A DNA stretch of 56,309 nt from positions 1 through 56,309 of the forward strand of contig JAIRRI010000134.1 of assembly GCA_031256055.1 (NCBI GenBank), written 5' to 3'. Shown here piece after piece: positions 15,877 through 23,463 of this stretch; the first letter of the stretch is position 1, and each line of letters begins with the position of its first letter. The notes under the pieces are model-generated. The model saw nothing but the letters and a program-made list of their open reading frames with translations. It made no database searches and was not told the DNA's origin. This stretch comes from Bacteroidales bacterium (GTDB lineage Bacteria; Bacteroidota; Bacteroidia; Bacteroidales; P3). Both the position numbers and the translations under genes were made by a program.

Positions 15877-18276
15877 ATGTCAAACATTCTTTCCGATCTA
15901 AATCCCGAACAAATCCAAGCCGCCGCTCATATCGACGGCCCCCTCATGATTATTGCAGGTGCCGGCTCGGGCAAAACACGTACCCTCACTTATCGCATTG
16001 CGAATTTGCTGCAACATCACGTTGACCCGTTTAATATTTTGGCGCTAACTTTCACCAACAAAGCCGCTCGTGAAATGAAGGAGCGAATTTCAAACCTTAT
16101 CGGAACGGAGGCAAAAAGCGTTTGGATGGGTACGTTTCACTCGATTTTTGCTCGTGTTTTACGCGTAGATGGTGAACTCTTGGGATATCCGAGAGATTTT
16201 ACAATCTACGATACCGATGATTGTAAAAGTCTGATCAGAGCCATTGTCAAAGAGCAAAATTTAGACTCGAAAACCTATCCAGCAAGTCAGGCTTTAAGCC
16301 GAATTTCAAACGCCAAAAGCAGTTTGATGTCGCCCGAAGAATATTTGCAAAATGCAGAAATTCGTTCGCAAGACGTAGCGGCTAAAAAGCCTATGATTGG
16401 CGAGATTTACAAGATTTACAACGAACGATTAAAACGTTCGTCGGCCATGGATTTCGATGACTTATTGTTCAATATGAATTTGCTTTTACGCGATTTTCCG
16501 GATATTTTAGCGAAATATCAACGTCGATTCAGATATATTTTGGTAGATGAGTATCAGGATACAAACTATGCACAATATTTGATTGTAAAAAAATTGGCAG
16601 CAGCACATCAAAACATTTGTGTAGTAGGGGATGACGCACAAAGTATTTACGCATTTCGCGGTGCGAATATTCAAAATATTTTGAACTTCAGATTGGATTA
16701 TCCAACGTTTCAAACGTTCAAATTAGAACAAAATTACCGCTCGACTAAAACCATTGTAGGCGGTGCTAATTCTATAATTTCAAAGAATCGCGACCAAATT
16801 CACAAAGAAATTTGGACGGAAAATATCGAAGGCGAAAAAATCCATCTTTCGAAGTGCGACACCGACAAAGCCGAAGGCCTGTTGGTAGCTCGACAAATTT
16901 TCGACATTAAAATGAACGAACATCTGCAAAATAACGATTTTGTAGTGCTTTACAGAACTAACAATCAATCACGTTCGATTGAAGATGCGTTGCGACAACT
17001 CAATATTCCATACCGAATTTATGGCGGACAAAGTTTTTACCAACGCAAAGAAATCAAAGATGTTTTGGCGTATTTTCGATTGGCGGTAAATCCGCACGAT
17101 CAAGAGGCTTTGTTGCGTGTGATCAACTATCCTGCACGCGGAATCGGACAAACAACGATTGAGCGTTTGCGCGTTTTGGCGGATCAACATCAAGTTTCGT
17201 TGTGGGATATTGTTTCAACGCCGACCTTGCAAGGCGATGAAATCAACAGCGGAACACGTTTGAAATTGGACGCATTTGCAGTAAAAGTAAAAAGCCTGAA
17301 TGTGGGAATTAAAACCACAGAAGCCTTCGAAATGGCCACTCAGATTTGGTTAGCATCGGGCATCAAATCCGCCTTTGACGAAGAAGACACGCTTGAAGCG
17401 GAAATGCGTTTGCGAAATGTGGATGAACTTTTGAACGCCGTAAAAGACTTCACACTCACCGAACAACAGATAGTAAACGAAGAAACGGGCGAAATTTCCT
17501 TTGTGAATAATGAATTCCGAACGTTGGACGAATTTATGTCGGATATCGCACTCATCACCGATGCCGATATGAACCAAGATGATGATAAAAACAAAGTTTC
17601 GCTGATGACCATTCACGCTGCGAAAGGACTTGAATTTCCTTGTGTTTTCGTGGTGGGTATGGAAGAAAATTTATTTCCATCATCACGCTCGGTGAATACA
17701 CGAGCCGAACTTGAAGAAGAACGTCGATTATTTTATGTTGCAGTAACGCGTGCCGAGAAAAAATTGTTTTTGTCGTTTGCCGAAAACCGCTTCATTTGGG
17801 GACAATACACGTTTTGTGAACCCAGTCGTTTTTTGGAAGAAATTGATCCGATATATTTGGACAATCCTGAAGTGCTTGAAAAAACAAGTGTTTTCGAACG
17901 TCATGAGGCTTATCAAACTTACAATAAGCCTAAACAAACGTTTGGTTCTAATTTTCGAAAAGTTGAGACTGAAACACCGAGATTCGCTGGTGCGGACGTT
18001 CACGTCCGTACCAAAATACACGGCACGGATTACAAATCCGCGCCAGCGAAACCGAAAAATTTAATGTCGATGAGCGAAGCTAAATATACGCTAACTCCGC
18101 AATCGGCAAGTGTTTCATTAGGTGACTTACAGGAAAATCAAAAGGTTCAGCACGAAAAGTTTGGTACAGGAATTATTAAGTCCGTGGAGCAAAACGGTGA
18201 AAAAATAGTTGTGCTTTTTGATGCAGTGGGCGAAAAAACGTTGCTTACGAAATTTGCGAAACTCAAGGTTTTATAG
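15877..18276 (+). CDS. uvrD: UvrD/PcrA-type superfamily 1 DNA helicase
   Basis: 799 aa, normal for the family. Motifs in order: Q motif LNPEQIQAA, Walker A GAGSGKT (residues 28-34), LTFTNKAAREMKER, Walker B VDEYQDTNYAQ (~223), GDDAQSIYAFRGA, LEQNYRST, YGGQSFYQRKEIKD, TIHAAKGLEFPCVFVVG and FYVAVTRAEKKL. It is a 3'-5' helicase for nucleotide-excision/mismatch repair and clearing of recombination intermediates; UvrD and PcrA cannot be told apart here. The C-terminal linker is interrupted at ~704-724 by a repeat-encoded segment ending HGTDYKSAPAK, before the conserved tail domain (SLGDLQENQKVQHEKFGTG) that contacts RNA polymerase in PcrA. All helicase motifs are intact, so the insertion is probably tolerated. 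Confidence 0.95.
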   Translation: MSNILSDLNPEQIQAAAHIDGPLMIIAGAGSGKTRTLTYRIANLLQHHVDPFNILALTFTNKAAREMKERISNLIGTEAKSVWMGTFHSIFARVLRVDGELLGYPRDFTIYDTDDCKSLIRAIVKEQNLDSKTYPASQALSRISNAKSSLMSPEEYLQNAEIRSQDVAAKKPMIGEIYKIYNERLKRSSAMDFDDLLFNMNLLLRDFPDILAKYQRRFRYILVDEYQDTNYAQYLIVKKLAAAHQNICVVGDDAQSIYAFRGANIQNILNFRLDYPTFQTFKLEQNYRSTKTIVGGANSIISKNRDQIHKEIWTENIEGEKIHLSKCDTDKAEGLLVARQIFDIKMNEHLQNNDFVVLYRTNNQSRSIEDALRQLNIPYRIYGGQSFYQRKEIKDVLAYFRLAVNPHDQEALLRVINYPARGIGQTTIERLRVLADQHQVSLWDIVSTPTLQGDEINSGTRLKLDAFAVKVKSLNVGIKTTEAFEMATQIWLASGIKSAFDEEDTLEAEMRLRNVDELLNAVKDFTLTEQQIVNEETGEISFVNNEFRTLDEFMSDIALITDADMNQDDDKNKVSLMTIHAAKGLEFPCVFVVGMEENLFPSSRSVNTRAELEEERRLFYVAVTRAEKKLFLSFAENRFIWGQYTFCEPSRFLEEIDPIYLDNPEVLEKTSVFERHEAYQTYNKPKQTFGSNFRKVETETPRFAGADVHVRTKIHGTDYKSAPAKPKNLMSMSEAKYTLTPQSASVSLGDLQENQKVQHEKFGTGIIKSVEQNGEKIVVLFDAVGEKTLLTKFAKLKVL
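17985..18048. repeat. 64-nt palindromic repeat, family A, in frame inside uvrD
   Basis: Outer arms cgctggtgcgga and tccgcgccagcg are inverted copies, with an inner ggacgttcacgtcc palindrome and the ggattacaaatcc core. It is translated in frame as helicase residues ~704-724. Confidence 0.9.
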
Positions 18277-18365
18277 AATTATTTTTCTAGTTTGCAACCA
18301 AATGCACCCTTGTTTACGTCTAATGGAAAAATCAAAATCAATTATTCACTAAAAAATTAAAAATT

Positions 18366-18821
18366 ATGAGCACAACTTTTGTTACATTATTTTTTGTATT
18401 TGGAGTCCCCGCAGCAATGATTGTTCTGCTAGCATGGATTAACAGCAGAAAACGAGTCAGTCGTTACGAATTGGAAGCTGATTTGTACGCCAAAGCCCTT
18501 GAAAGAGGCGAAAAACTTCCGGACGATTTGTTTGATCGTTCCTACTCTATAAGGATAGAGAGGGAAAGAAGAGAAACTGAAAAAGAGGAACTTTCTGATT
18601 TAAAACGAAATGCGTTGAATGTCGGCATTATTTTAATGTTTGCCGGCTTCGGAGTTGCGTTAGTTCTATGGATTGTTGCGTTTGTTATCGGACAAACAGA
18701 TGGCATTAATGCCCAAATTCTAGTGATTATTAAAGCAGTTTCTGCCGTAGGCATTATTCCATTTTTGATCGGTGTTGCTTTCATGATTATTCATTTCATT
18801 GAAAAGAAAAAAGCCCATTAA
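18366..18821 (+). CDS. Small membrane protein (DUF6249-like)
   Basis: 151 aa. An N-terminal helix (~residues 5-25, FVTLFFVFGVPAAMIVLLAW), a charged cytoplasmic stretch with a coiled-coil look (residues ~30-78, ELEADLYAKALERGEKLPDDLF and RRETEKEELSD), then two helices (~85-108 and ~118-142). The pattern fits the DUF6249 family often found beside ECF sigma genes in Bacteroidota. The gene ends 2 nt before the sigma factor start, so the two are translated from one mRNA; a sensory or modulating role for the sigma factor is inferred from position only. Confidence 0.8.
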   Translation: MSTTFVTLFFVFGVPAAMIVLLAWINSRKRVSRYELEADLYAKALERGEKLPDDLFDRSYSIRIERERRETEKEELSDLKRNALNVGIILMFAGFGVALVLWIVAFVIGQTDGINAQILVIIKAVSAVGIIPFLIGVAFMIIHFIEKKKAH

Positions 18822-18823
18822 AC

Positions 18824-19360
18824 ATGCAAAATGACGCGTTGCTCGTATCGCGTGCTGCGTTATTGGGTGATCGGAAAGCCTTTTCACGATTGGTGGAAGC
18901 TTACCAATCGCCCATTCGGCGGTTTTTGTTCAATTTAACGGGCGGAGATGAGGAATTAAGCAAAGATTTGGCACAAGATACCTTCGTGAAGGCATGGCTG
19001 AACATCGGACAATTCCGCGCTGCAGCGAAATTTTCCACATGGCTGTATCGCATTGCCTACAACACGTTTTATGATTATGCACGGGTGAAGGCTTCGACTT
19101 CGCTCAGCAACCGGACGTTGAGCGTAGTCGAAACGCCCGGGAACGGCACGGATTACAAATCTGCTCCAACGATCGATTTCAACATAGATTTCCTACAAAC
19201 ATTAAAAATCCTAAAAGAAGACGAACGCACCGTCATGTTATTGTTTTACATGGAAGACCAAACCGTAGAAAAAATTTCAAAAATCATGAACTGCCCTGCC
19301 AATACAATCAAATCACATCTACATCGCGGCAAAGAAAAAATCTCCAAATACTTTAAATAG
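18824..19360 (+). CDS. ECF-family RNA polymerase sigma factor
   Basis: 178 aa. Region 2 (residues ~15-85) has the expected FSRLVEAYQSPIRRFLFN, DLAQDTFVKAWLN and FSTWLYRIAYNTFYDYAR. Region 4 (~125-177) has LKEDERTVMLLFYMEDQT, then EKISKIMNCPANTIKSHLHRGKEK, a clear helix-turn-helix. The inter-domain linker (residues ~90-116) is made of two palindromic-repeat units translated in frame (TSLSNRTLSVVETPG and NGTDYKSAP), lengthening it compared with ordinary ECF factors. It sits between two small membrane proteins, the usual place for an anti-sigma partner. Confidence 0.94.
   Translation: MQNDALLVSRAALLGDRKAFSRLVEAYQSPIRRFLFNLTGGDEELSKDLAQDTFVKAWLNIGQFRAAAKFSTWLYRIAYNTFYDYARVKASTSLSNRTLSVVETPGNGTDYKSAPTIDFNIDFLQTLKILKEDERTVMLLFYMEDQTVEKISKIMNCPANTIKSHLHRGKEKISKYFK
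19090..19137. repeat. Palindromic repeat, family E-like, inside the sigma-factor gene
   Basis: ttcgacttcgctca and tgagcgtagtcgaa are near-perfect inverted arms. It is translated in frame within the linker between sigma regions 2 and 4. Confidence 0.85.
19145..19169. repeat. Half-copy of palindromic repeat family A inside the sigma-factor gene
   Basis: ggcacggattacaaatctgc matches the right half of the family A unit in uvrD and is read in the same frame, giving GTDYKSAP in both proteins. Confidence 0.85.
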
Positions 19361-19361
19361 G

Positions 19362-19408
19362 TAACGGGGTACGAGGCACGAAGTTTCCACAAAGCACACC
19401 TCGTACCA
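19362..19408. repeat. Inverted repeat, family G
   Basis: ggggtacgaggcacgaag ... cacctcgtacc forms an imperfect hairpin in the 63-bp gap between the sigma factor and the next gene. It could act as a weak attenuator between them. Confidence 0.6.
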
Positions 19409-19423
19409 AAAAAATAAAAACTA

Positions 19424-19747
19424 ATGAATGAACAAAGTCTAAAAAAGTTATTTACATCATACAAAGTTGATATTCGCGACGACGGTTTTTCGGAACGTGT
19501 CATCCACCGATTGCCGGAACGAAGGAGTATTTTGTCACAAATTATCATGTCGGGATTTATCATGCTTGGTCTGATATTGATGTTTATTATGCCGGGGTTT
19601 GCAGCCCTTGTGTTAGAGCAAATCAGCAGTTTGATAACGTCGATCAATCATTCGCAAATGCCGTCAGCAAGCTCTATTGCAGTGTATTTTGGAATGTTGG
19701 CACTGTTAGGAACTATCGGTTATTCGGTTGCACGAGTGGATATTTGA
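19424..19747 (+). CDS. Small membrane protein, candidate anti-sigma partner (DUF5056-like)
   Basis: 107 aa. A soluble N-terminus (residues 1-38, LKKLFTSYKVDIRDDGFSERVIHRLPER) is followed by two transmembrane helices (~40-65 and ~83-103). A short cytoplasmic segment plus two helices directly after an ECF sigma gene is the layout of small Bacteroidota proteins such as DUF5056 that are presumed sigma regulators. There is no zinc-binding HxxxCxxC anti-sigma motif. Function is inferred only from layout. Confidence 0.7.
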   Translation: MNEQSLKKLFTSYKVDIRDDGFSERVIHRLPERRSILSQIIMSGFIMLGLILMFIMPGFAALVLEQISSLITSINHSQMPSASSIAVYFGMLALLGTIGYSVARVDI

Positions 19748-19757
19748 TTTTTTTTCG

Positions 19758-19765
19758 TATCTTTG
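19758..19765 (+). promoter_or_regulatory. -7 box of the PorE-like gene
   Basis: TATCTTTG, 17 nt before the ATG at 19783. It overlaps the end of the preceding cistron's intergenic space, so the OmpA-type gene probably has its own promoter. Confidence 0.65.
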
Positions 19766-19782
19766 CAAAAATATTCCAAGAT

Positions 19783-22251
19783 ATGAAACTTTTGAGATAT
19801 AGTTTTTTTGCATTTTTTTTGTGTATAACAACAGTAAGTTTTGCACAAAAGCGTTTAGAAAAAGCTGATAAAGCGTTTGAATTGCAACAATATAATTATG
19901 CTGCAACGCTTTATCAAAGAGCATTTGCGAGAGCCGGAAAAAATGAGGCTCTTAAAAATCGCATCATTTATCAAATTGCTGAAAGTTACCGTTTGTCGGG
20001 GCAATACCGAAAAGCAACGCAACAATACCGCAAGTTGATTCGTGCGCGATACTTTGAGACCGAGCCGAAACTGTATTTACATTTAGCCGAAATTCATCGG
20101 TTCAATGGCGAATATGAAGAAGCCATTGTTTTCCTTGAAAGTTATTTGGAATTAGTACCTGATGATGAAAATGCGCAACGAATGCTTGAAACCAGCAGAA
20201 TGGCAGAGGAATGGATGAAAAATCCCACGCGTTATGAAGTTGAAAGCGTCAGAAGACTCAATTCGAGAGCAAACGATTGGGCACCGCGATTTTTGGATAA
20301 AACCGAGCAAACTTTGGTGATCACTTCGTCTCGTGAAGGCGCAACAGGCAAGAAAATAGACGACTGGACAGGTCAACGTTTCACTGATTTTTTTGTTAGT
20401 TCGCGAGACCAAAAAGGCGATTGGAGTACGCCTGTTTTGTTAGATAAAACAGGGGTGTTAAACACGCATGCCAACGAAGCCGATGCGTTTTTTATCAACG
20501 ACGGATATACTGTGTTTTTTACGTATTGCGCCAGTCAACGCAGAAAACAAAGCGGATGTTTGATTTTCACATCTAATTTTAACGGAGAAAAATGGAGCGA
20601 ACCTGAATATGTGCATTTATCGAATGACACCACTGCCGATTGTGTACATCCGTGGGTGAGCGCCGATGGTCGAACCATTATTTTTACCTCAAACATGGAA
20701 GGCAGTTATGGCGATTTGGATTTGTGGATGGCAACGCGCGATAACCCAAACGGTGAATTCGGCACACCGCAAAATTTAGGTAGTACCATCAACTCATCGG
20801 GCAAAGAAGGCTGGGCGTTTTTAAGAGATTCGCTACTGTATTTTGCATCAACCGGACACGCGGGATTAGGCGGATTTGATATTTTCGTAAGCACCAAAAC
20901 AGACGATGGTTGGAGTGAACCGGAAAATATGGGTGTACCCATCAATTCAAGTGCTGATGATTTTGGCATTGTGTTTGCATCAGAAGGACATCGCGGGTTT
21001 TTCAGTTCCAATCGAAATACAGGCAGACCACAAAATCGTTTTGATGATGATATTTGGAGTTTCGTTTTACCGTCCATCAATTTCACGATTTCGGGCGTGG
21101 TTCGCGATGATGAAACCATGCAGTTGGTTCCACAAGCTTTGGTACAAATTGTTGGTTCAGACGGACTTTCTGTGCAAGTATTCACCAACAACAGAGGCTT
21201 TTTTCGATTTGATGAAACCCAAATCAAACAAAATGTAACCTACAAAATTTGGGTTACGAAACCCGGTTATATGGAAGCCGAAGCCACCGAAACTACAGTG
21301 GGTTTAAACAACGGTAAAGATATTGTTCGCGATTTTCGCATCGTGCCGTTGCCAAAAGGCGTAGTAGTATTGCCTGATATTTTGTATGCTGTGGGACGAT
21401 GGGATTTGCAAGAGCAATATCAAGATTCGTTGATGGGCTTGATTGAATTGATGGAACGTAATCCACGATTGGTTATCGAATTGGCATCGCATACCGATAG
21501 TCGTCCTATTGCAATGGGTAATGATTCGCTATCGCAACTTCGTGCTCAATCCGTGGTGGATTATATGATTTCTCGCGGAATTCATCCGAATCGCTTGGTG
21601 GCGAAAGGGTATGGCTCTCGAGCACCTCGCGTATTTTTAACAGATTTTTCCAAAACGATTGACGGCGTAACGCTTGAGCTTCCTGCAGGATCTATTTTGA
21701 CCGACGATTTTATTCAAAATCTACCCAGAAATCAACAGGAAATAGCCCATCAACTCAATCGCCGAACCGAATTTAGCATTTTGCGCGAAGACTTCATTCC
21801 GCCTGCCGAAGGAAGCACAACGACATCGCTCGAAAGTTTAGTGCGATTAGCAACAGTAGAAGATGATAAAAGAATACCATTCCGCATCAATCCTAATGGA
21901 TTACCGGAAATTCCCGTTGTGGTGAATGGAACGAGTTTCACATTTGTTTACGATGAAAAGGCGAAACAAAATCTTATCGGAACCGAAGATGCCATGCGAC
22001 TTTTACGCACAGGAAAAATCAATAGAAATGATTTCAGAGATGGTGAAAAATCGTTCGATGAAGACGGTGATATTGTGAAAAATGCAGTAATCACACTACG
22101 TGAGTTGAGAATCGGGAAAACCATTTTGCACAATATTTCGGTTACTGTAGCACCCGAACTTTCTGCTCCGCTTATTTTGAATGCCGAGGCTTTGAAACCG
22201 CTTGGGGAATTTACGATTAATCGAACTGAACGGGTGTTCGAATTAAAATAA
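19783..22251 (+). CDS. PorE-like TPR / beta-propeller / OmpA protein with C-terminal retropepsin-like domain
   Basis: 822 aa from the ATG at 19783, chosen because MKLLRYSFFAFFLCITTVSFAQ is a signal peptide and follows the -7 box. Domains: TPR repeats (~20-140), WD40/PD40-type propeller blades (~170-420; IIFTSNMEGSYGDLDLWMA, FASEGHRGFFSSN), a carboxypeptidase-regulatory-like fold (~425-515), and an OmpA peptidoglycan-binding domain (~530-680; ASHTDSRPI, LRAQSVVDYMISRGI, VAKGYGSRAP). This is the order known for PorE of the type IX secretion system, though there is no lipobox here. The extra C-terminal ~120 residues look like a retropepsin-type aspartyl protease: IPVVVNGTSFTFVYD, ITLRELRIGKTILHNISVTV, PLILNAEALKPLGEFTIN. 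The catalytic D-T/S-G is D724-E-K, so it is probably inactive. Role: an envelope scaffold tied to peptidoglycan. Confidence 0.85.
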   Translation: MKLLRYSFFAFFLCITTVSFAQKRLEKADKAFELQQYNYAATLYQRAFARAGKNEALKNRIIYQIAESYRLSGQYRKATQQYRKLIRARYFETEPKLYLHLAEIHRFNGEYEEAIVFLESYLELVPDDENAQRMLETSRMAEEWMKNPTRYEVESVRRLNSRANDWAPRFLDKTEQTLVITSSREGATGKKIDDWTGQRFTDFFVSSRDQKGDWSTPVLLDKTGVLNTHANEADAFFINDGYTVFFTYCASQRRKQSGCLIFTSNFNGEKWSEPEYVHLSNDTTADCVHPWVSADGRTIIFTSNMEGSYGDLDLWMATRDNPNGEFGTPQNLGSTINSSGKEGWAFLRDSLLYFASTGHAGLGGFDIFVSTKTDDGWSEPENMGVPINSSADDFGIVFASEGHRGFFSSNRNTGRPQNRFDDDIWSFVLPSINFTISGVVRDDETMQLVPQALVQIVGSDGLSVQVFTNNRGFFRFDETQIKQNVTYKIWVTKPGYMEAEATETTVGLNNGKDIVRDFRIVPLPKGVVVLPDILYAVGRWDLQEQYQDSLMGLIELMERNPRLVIELASHTDSRPIAMGNDSLSQLRAQSVVDYMISRGIHPNRLVAKGYGSRAPRVFLTDFSKTIDGVTLELPAGSILTDDFIQNLPRNQQEIAHQLNRRTEFSILREDFIPPAEGSTTTSLESLVRLATVEDDKRIPFRINPNGLPEIPVVVNGTSFTFVYDEKAKQNLIGTEDAMRLLRTGKINRNDFRDGEKSFDEDGDIVKNAVITLRELRIGKTILHNISVTVAPELSAPLILNAEALKPLGEFTINRTERVFELK

Positions 22252-22259
22252 TGATTACC

Positions 22260-22286
22260 GTAGGGGCGTATGCAATACGCCCCTAC
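22260..22286. repeat. Palindromic repeat, family B
   Basis: gtaggggcgtatgcaatacgcccctac, with 11-bp arms. It sits between the convergent PorE-like and rfaE2 genes, 2 nt from the rfaE2 stop codon, where it could act as a bidirectional terminator-like hairpin. Confidence 0.85.
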
Positions 22287-22288
22287 AT

Positions 22289-22687
22289 TCATACCTTTAA
22301 TAAAATTCCTGATGTGGAATGCCCTTCCACAAATTCAACGGTGCGCACTTCGCCACCTTTGGCTTTTACGATGTCATAGCCAACAATGTCTTCAGGTTTG
22401 TAATCTGCGCCTTTAACTAATACATCGGGTTGAACTTTTTTGATGAGTTCATAGGGTGTATCTTCGTCGAAAATAATCACTTCATCTACGCAACGCAGGG
22501 CTTCGAGAATAATTTTTCGCGATTCTTGATCTTGAATTGGGCGTGTTTTGCCTTTTAAGTGTCGCACGGAAGCATCGCTGTTTAGGCCAACAATGAGTTT
22601 GTCACCAAAGGCTTTGGCTTTTTGTAGATATTCGACATGCCCTCTGTGGAGAATGTCAAAACAACCGTTGGTGAAGACTATTTTCAT
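22289..22687 (-). CDS. rfaE2: D-glycero-beta-D-manno-heptose-1-phosphate adenylyltransferase (RfaE2/HldE C-terminal type)
   Basis: 132 aa, a stand-alone cytidylyltransferase-fold enzyme. The signature [17 protein letters not shown] contains H14-R-G-H17 for nucleotide binding; later [19 protein letters not shown] and the C-terminal VEGHSTSGI complete the active site. It makes ADP-heptose for LPS core synthesis in the cytoplasm. E. coli fuses this domain to the kinase (HldE); here it is separate and no kinase or epimerase gene is nearby. Confidence 0.93.
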   Translation of the reverse strand: MKIVFTNGCFDILHRGHVEYLQKAKAFGDKLIVGLNSDASVRHLKGKTRPIQDQESRKIILEALRCVDEVIIFDEDTPYELIKKVQPDVLVKGADYKPEDIVGYDIVKAKGGEVRTVEFVEGHSTSGILLKV

Positions 22688-22709
22688 TGTTGATTTGTTT
22701 ATTATATTG

Positions 22710-22797
22710 AGTTAAGAACTAAGAATTAAAAGTTAAGAGTGGCTTTGCCTTATTTTTATGTTTTTCACTTATAGCTCTTAGTTCTTAACTCTTAGTT
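22710..22797. repeat. Long inverted repeat, family D (taagaactaagaattaa type)
   Basis: Arms gttaagaactaagaattaaa and tcttagttcttaactcttag flank a gtggctttgcc centre. The 3' end supplies the folE stop codon. Related units lie at 46575-46664 and, with other arm sequences but the same gcttcgcca-type centre, at 30506-30590 and 28889-28946. Confidence 0.85.
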
Positions 22798-23397
22798 TTT
22801 GATAAGGTCGGATGAAATTAATTGCATAAATTCATCCCGCGTAGACACATTTTTCAAAAATGCCCCCGAAAAATCCGACGTTGTTGTGATGGAATTTTGC
22901 TTTTGCACACCACGCATGCTCATGCACAAATGGCGAGCTTCAATCACCACAGCCACACCAAGAGGATTCAACGTATGCTGCAAACATTCTTTGATTTGAC
23001 GTGTGAGCCGTTCTTGTACCTGCAAGCGTCGTGCGTAAGCCTCAACCATACGGGGGATTTTACTCAGTCCGCAAATCCGACCGTTGGGAATGTAGGCTAC
23101 ATGCGCCTTTCCGAAAAACGGAACCAAATGATGTTCGCAAAGCGAATAAATTTCAATGTCTTTCACCACCACCATTTGTTTGTAATCCTCTTCAAACATC
23201 GCTGATTCGATGATTTTTTGAGGATCTTGTTCATAGCCTTGTGTAAAAAATAACAGGGCTTGAGCCATCCGCTCAGGCGAATCGTGAAGTCCTTCGCGTT
23301 CAGGATTTTCACCGATTAACGACAAAATGGATTTGTAGTTTTCAGCTAATTTTTCAGTCGTTTTCGGATCGTAGGATTCTATTTTTTGATAACGCAT
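22792..23397 (-). CDS. folE: GTP cyclohydrolase I
   Basis: 201 aa. It converts GTP to dihydroneopterin triphosphate for folate. The conserved zinc and substrate site is intact: [20 protein letters not shown] (Cys and His ligands), [23 protein letters not shown] and [16 protein letters not shown] (second zinc Cys). The last codons and the stop overlap the end of a family D repeat. It is transcribed divergently from recJ, with the two -7 boxes facing outward. Confidence 0.97.
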   Translation of the reverse strand: MRYQKIESYDPKTTEKLAENYKSILSLIGENPEREGLHDSPERMAQALLFFTQGYEQDPQKIIESAMFEEDYKQMVVVKDIEIYSLCEHHLVPFFGKAHVAYIPNGRICGLSKIPRMVEAYARRLQVQERLTRQIKECLQHTLNPLGVAVVIEARHLCMSMRGVQKQNSITTTSDFSGAFLKNVSTRDEFMQLISSDLIKN

Positions 23398-23407
23398 GTC
23401 GATTTTT

Positions 23408-23439
23408 TTTGCAAAGATACGAAATTTTTCGTACCTTTG
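23408..23439 (+). promoter_or_regulatory. Promoter of recJ
   Basis: TTTG (23408-23411), 20 nt, TACCTTTG (23432-23439), then the ATG at 23464. It overlaps the folE promoter on the other strand. Confidence 0.75.
23412..23419 (-). promoter_or_regulatory. -7 box of folE
   Basis: TATCTTTG on the minus strand, 14 nt upstream of the folE ATG. The box is adjacent to recJ's -33 TTTG, so the two promoters share DNA and may interfere with each other. Confidence 0.65.
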
Positions 23440-23463
23440 TGGTCTTAAACAGGAATAAATTTA

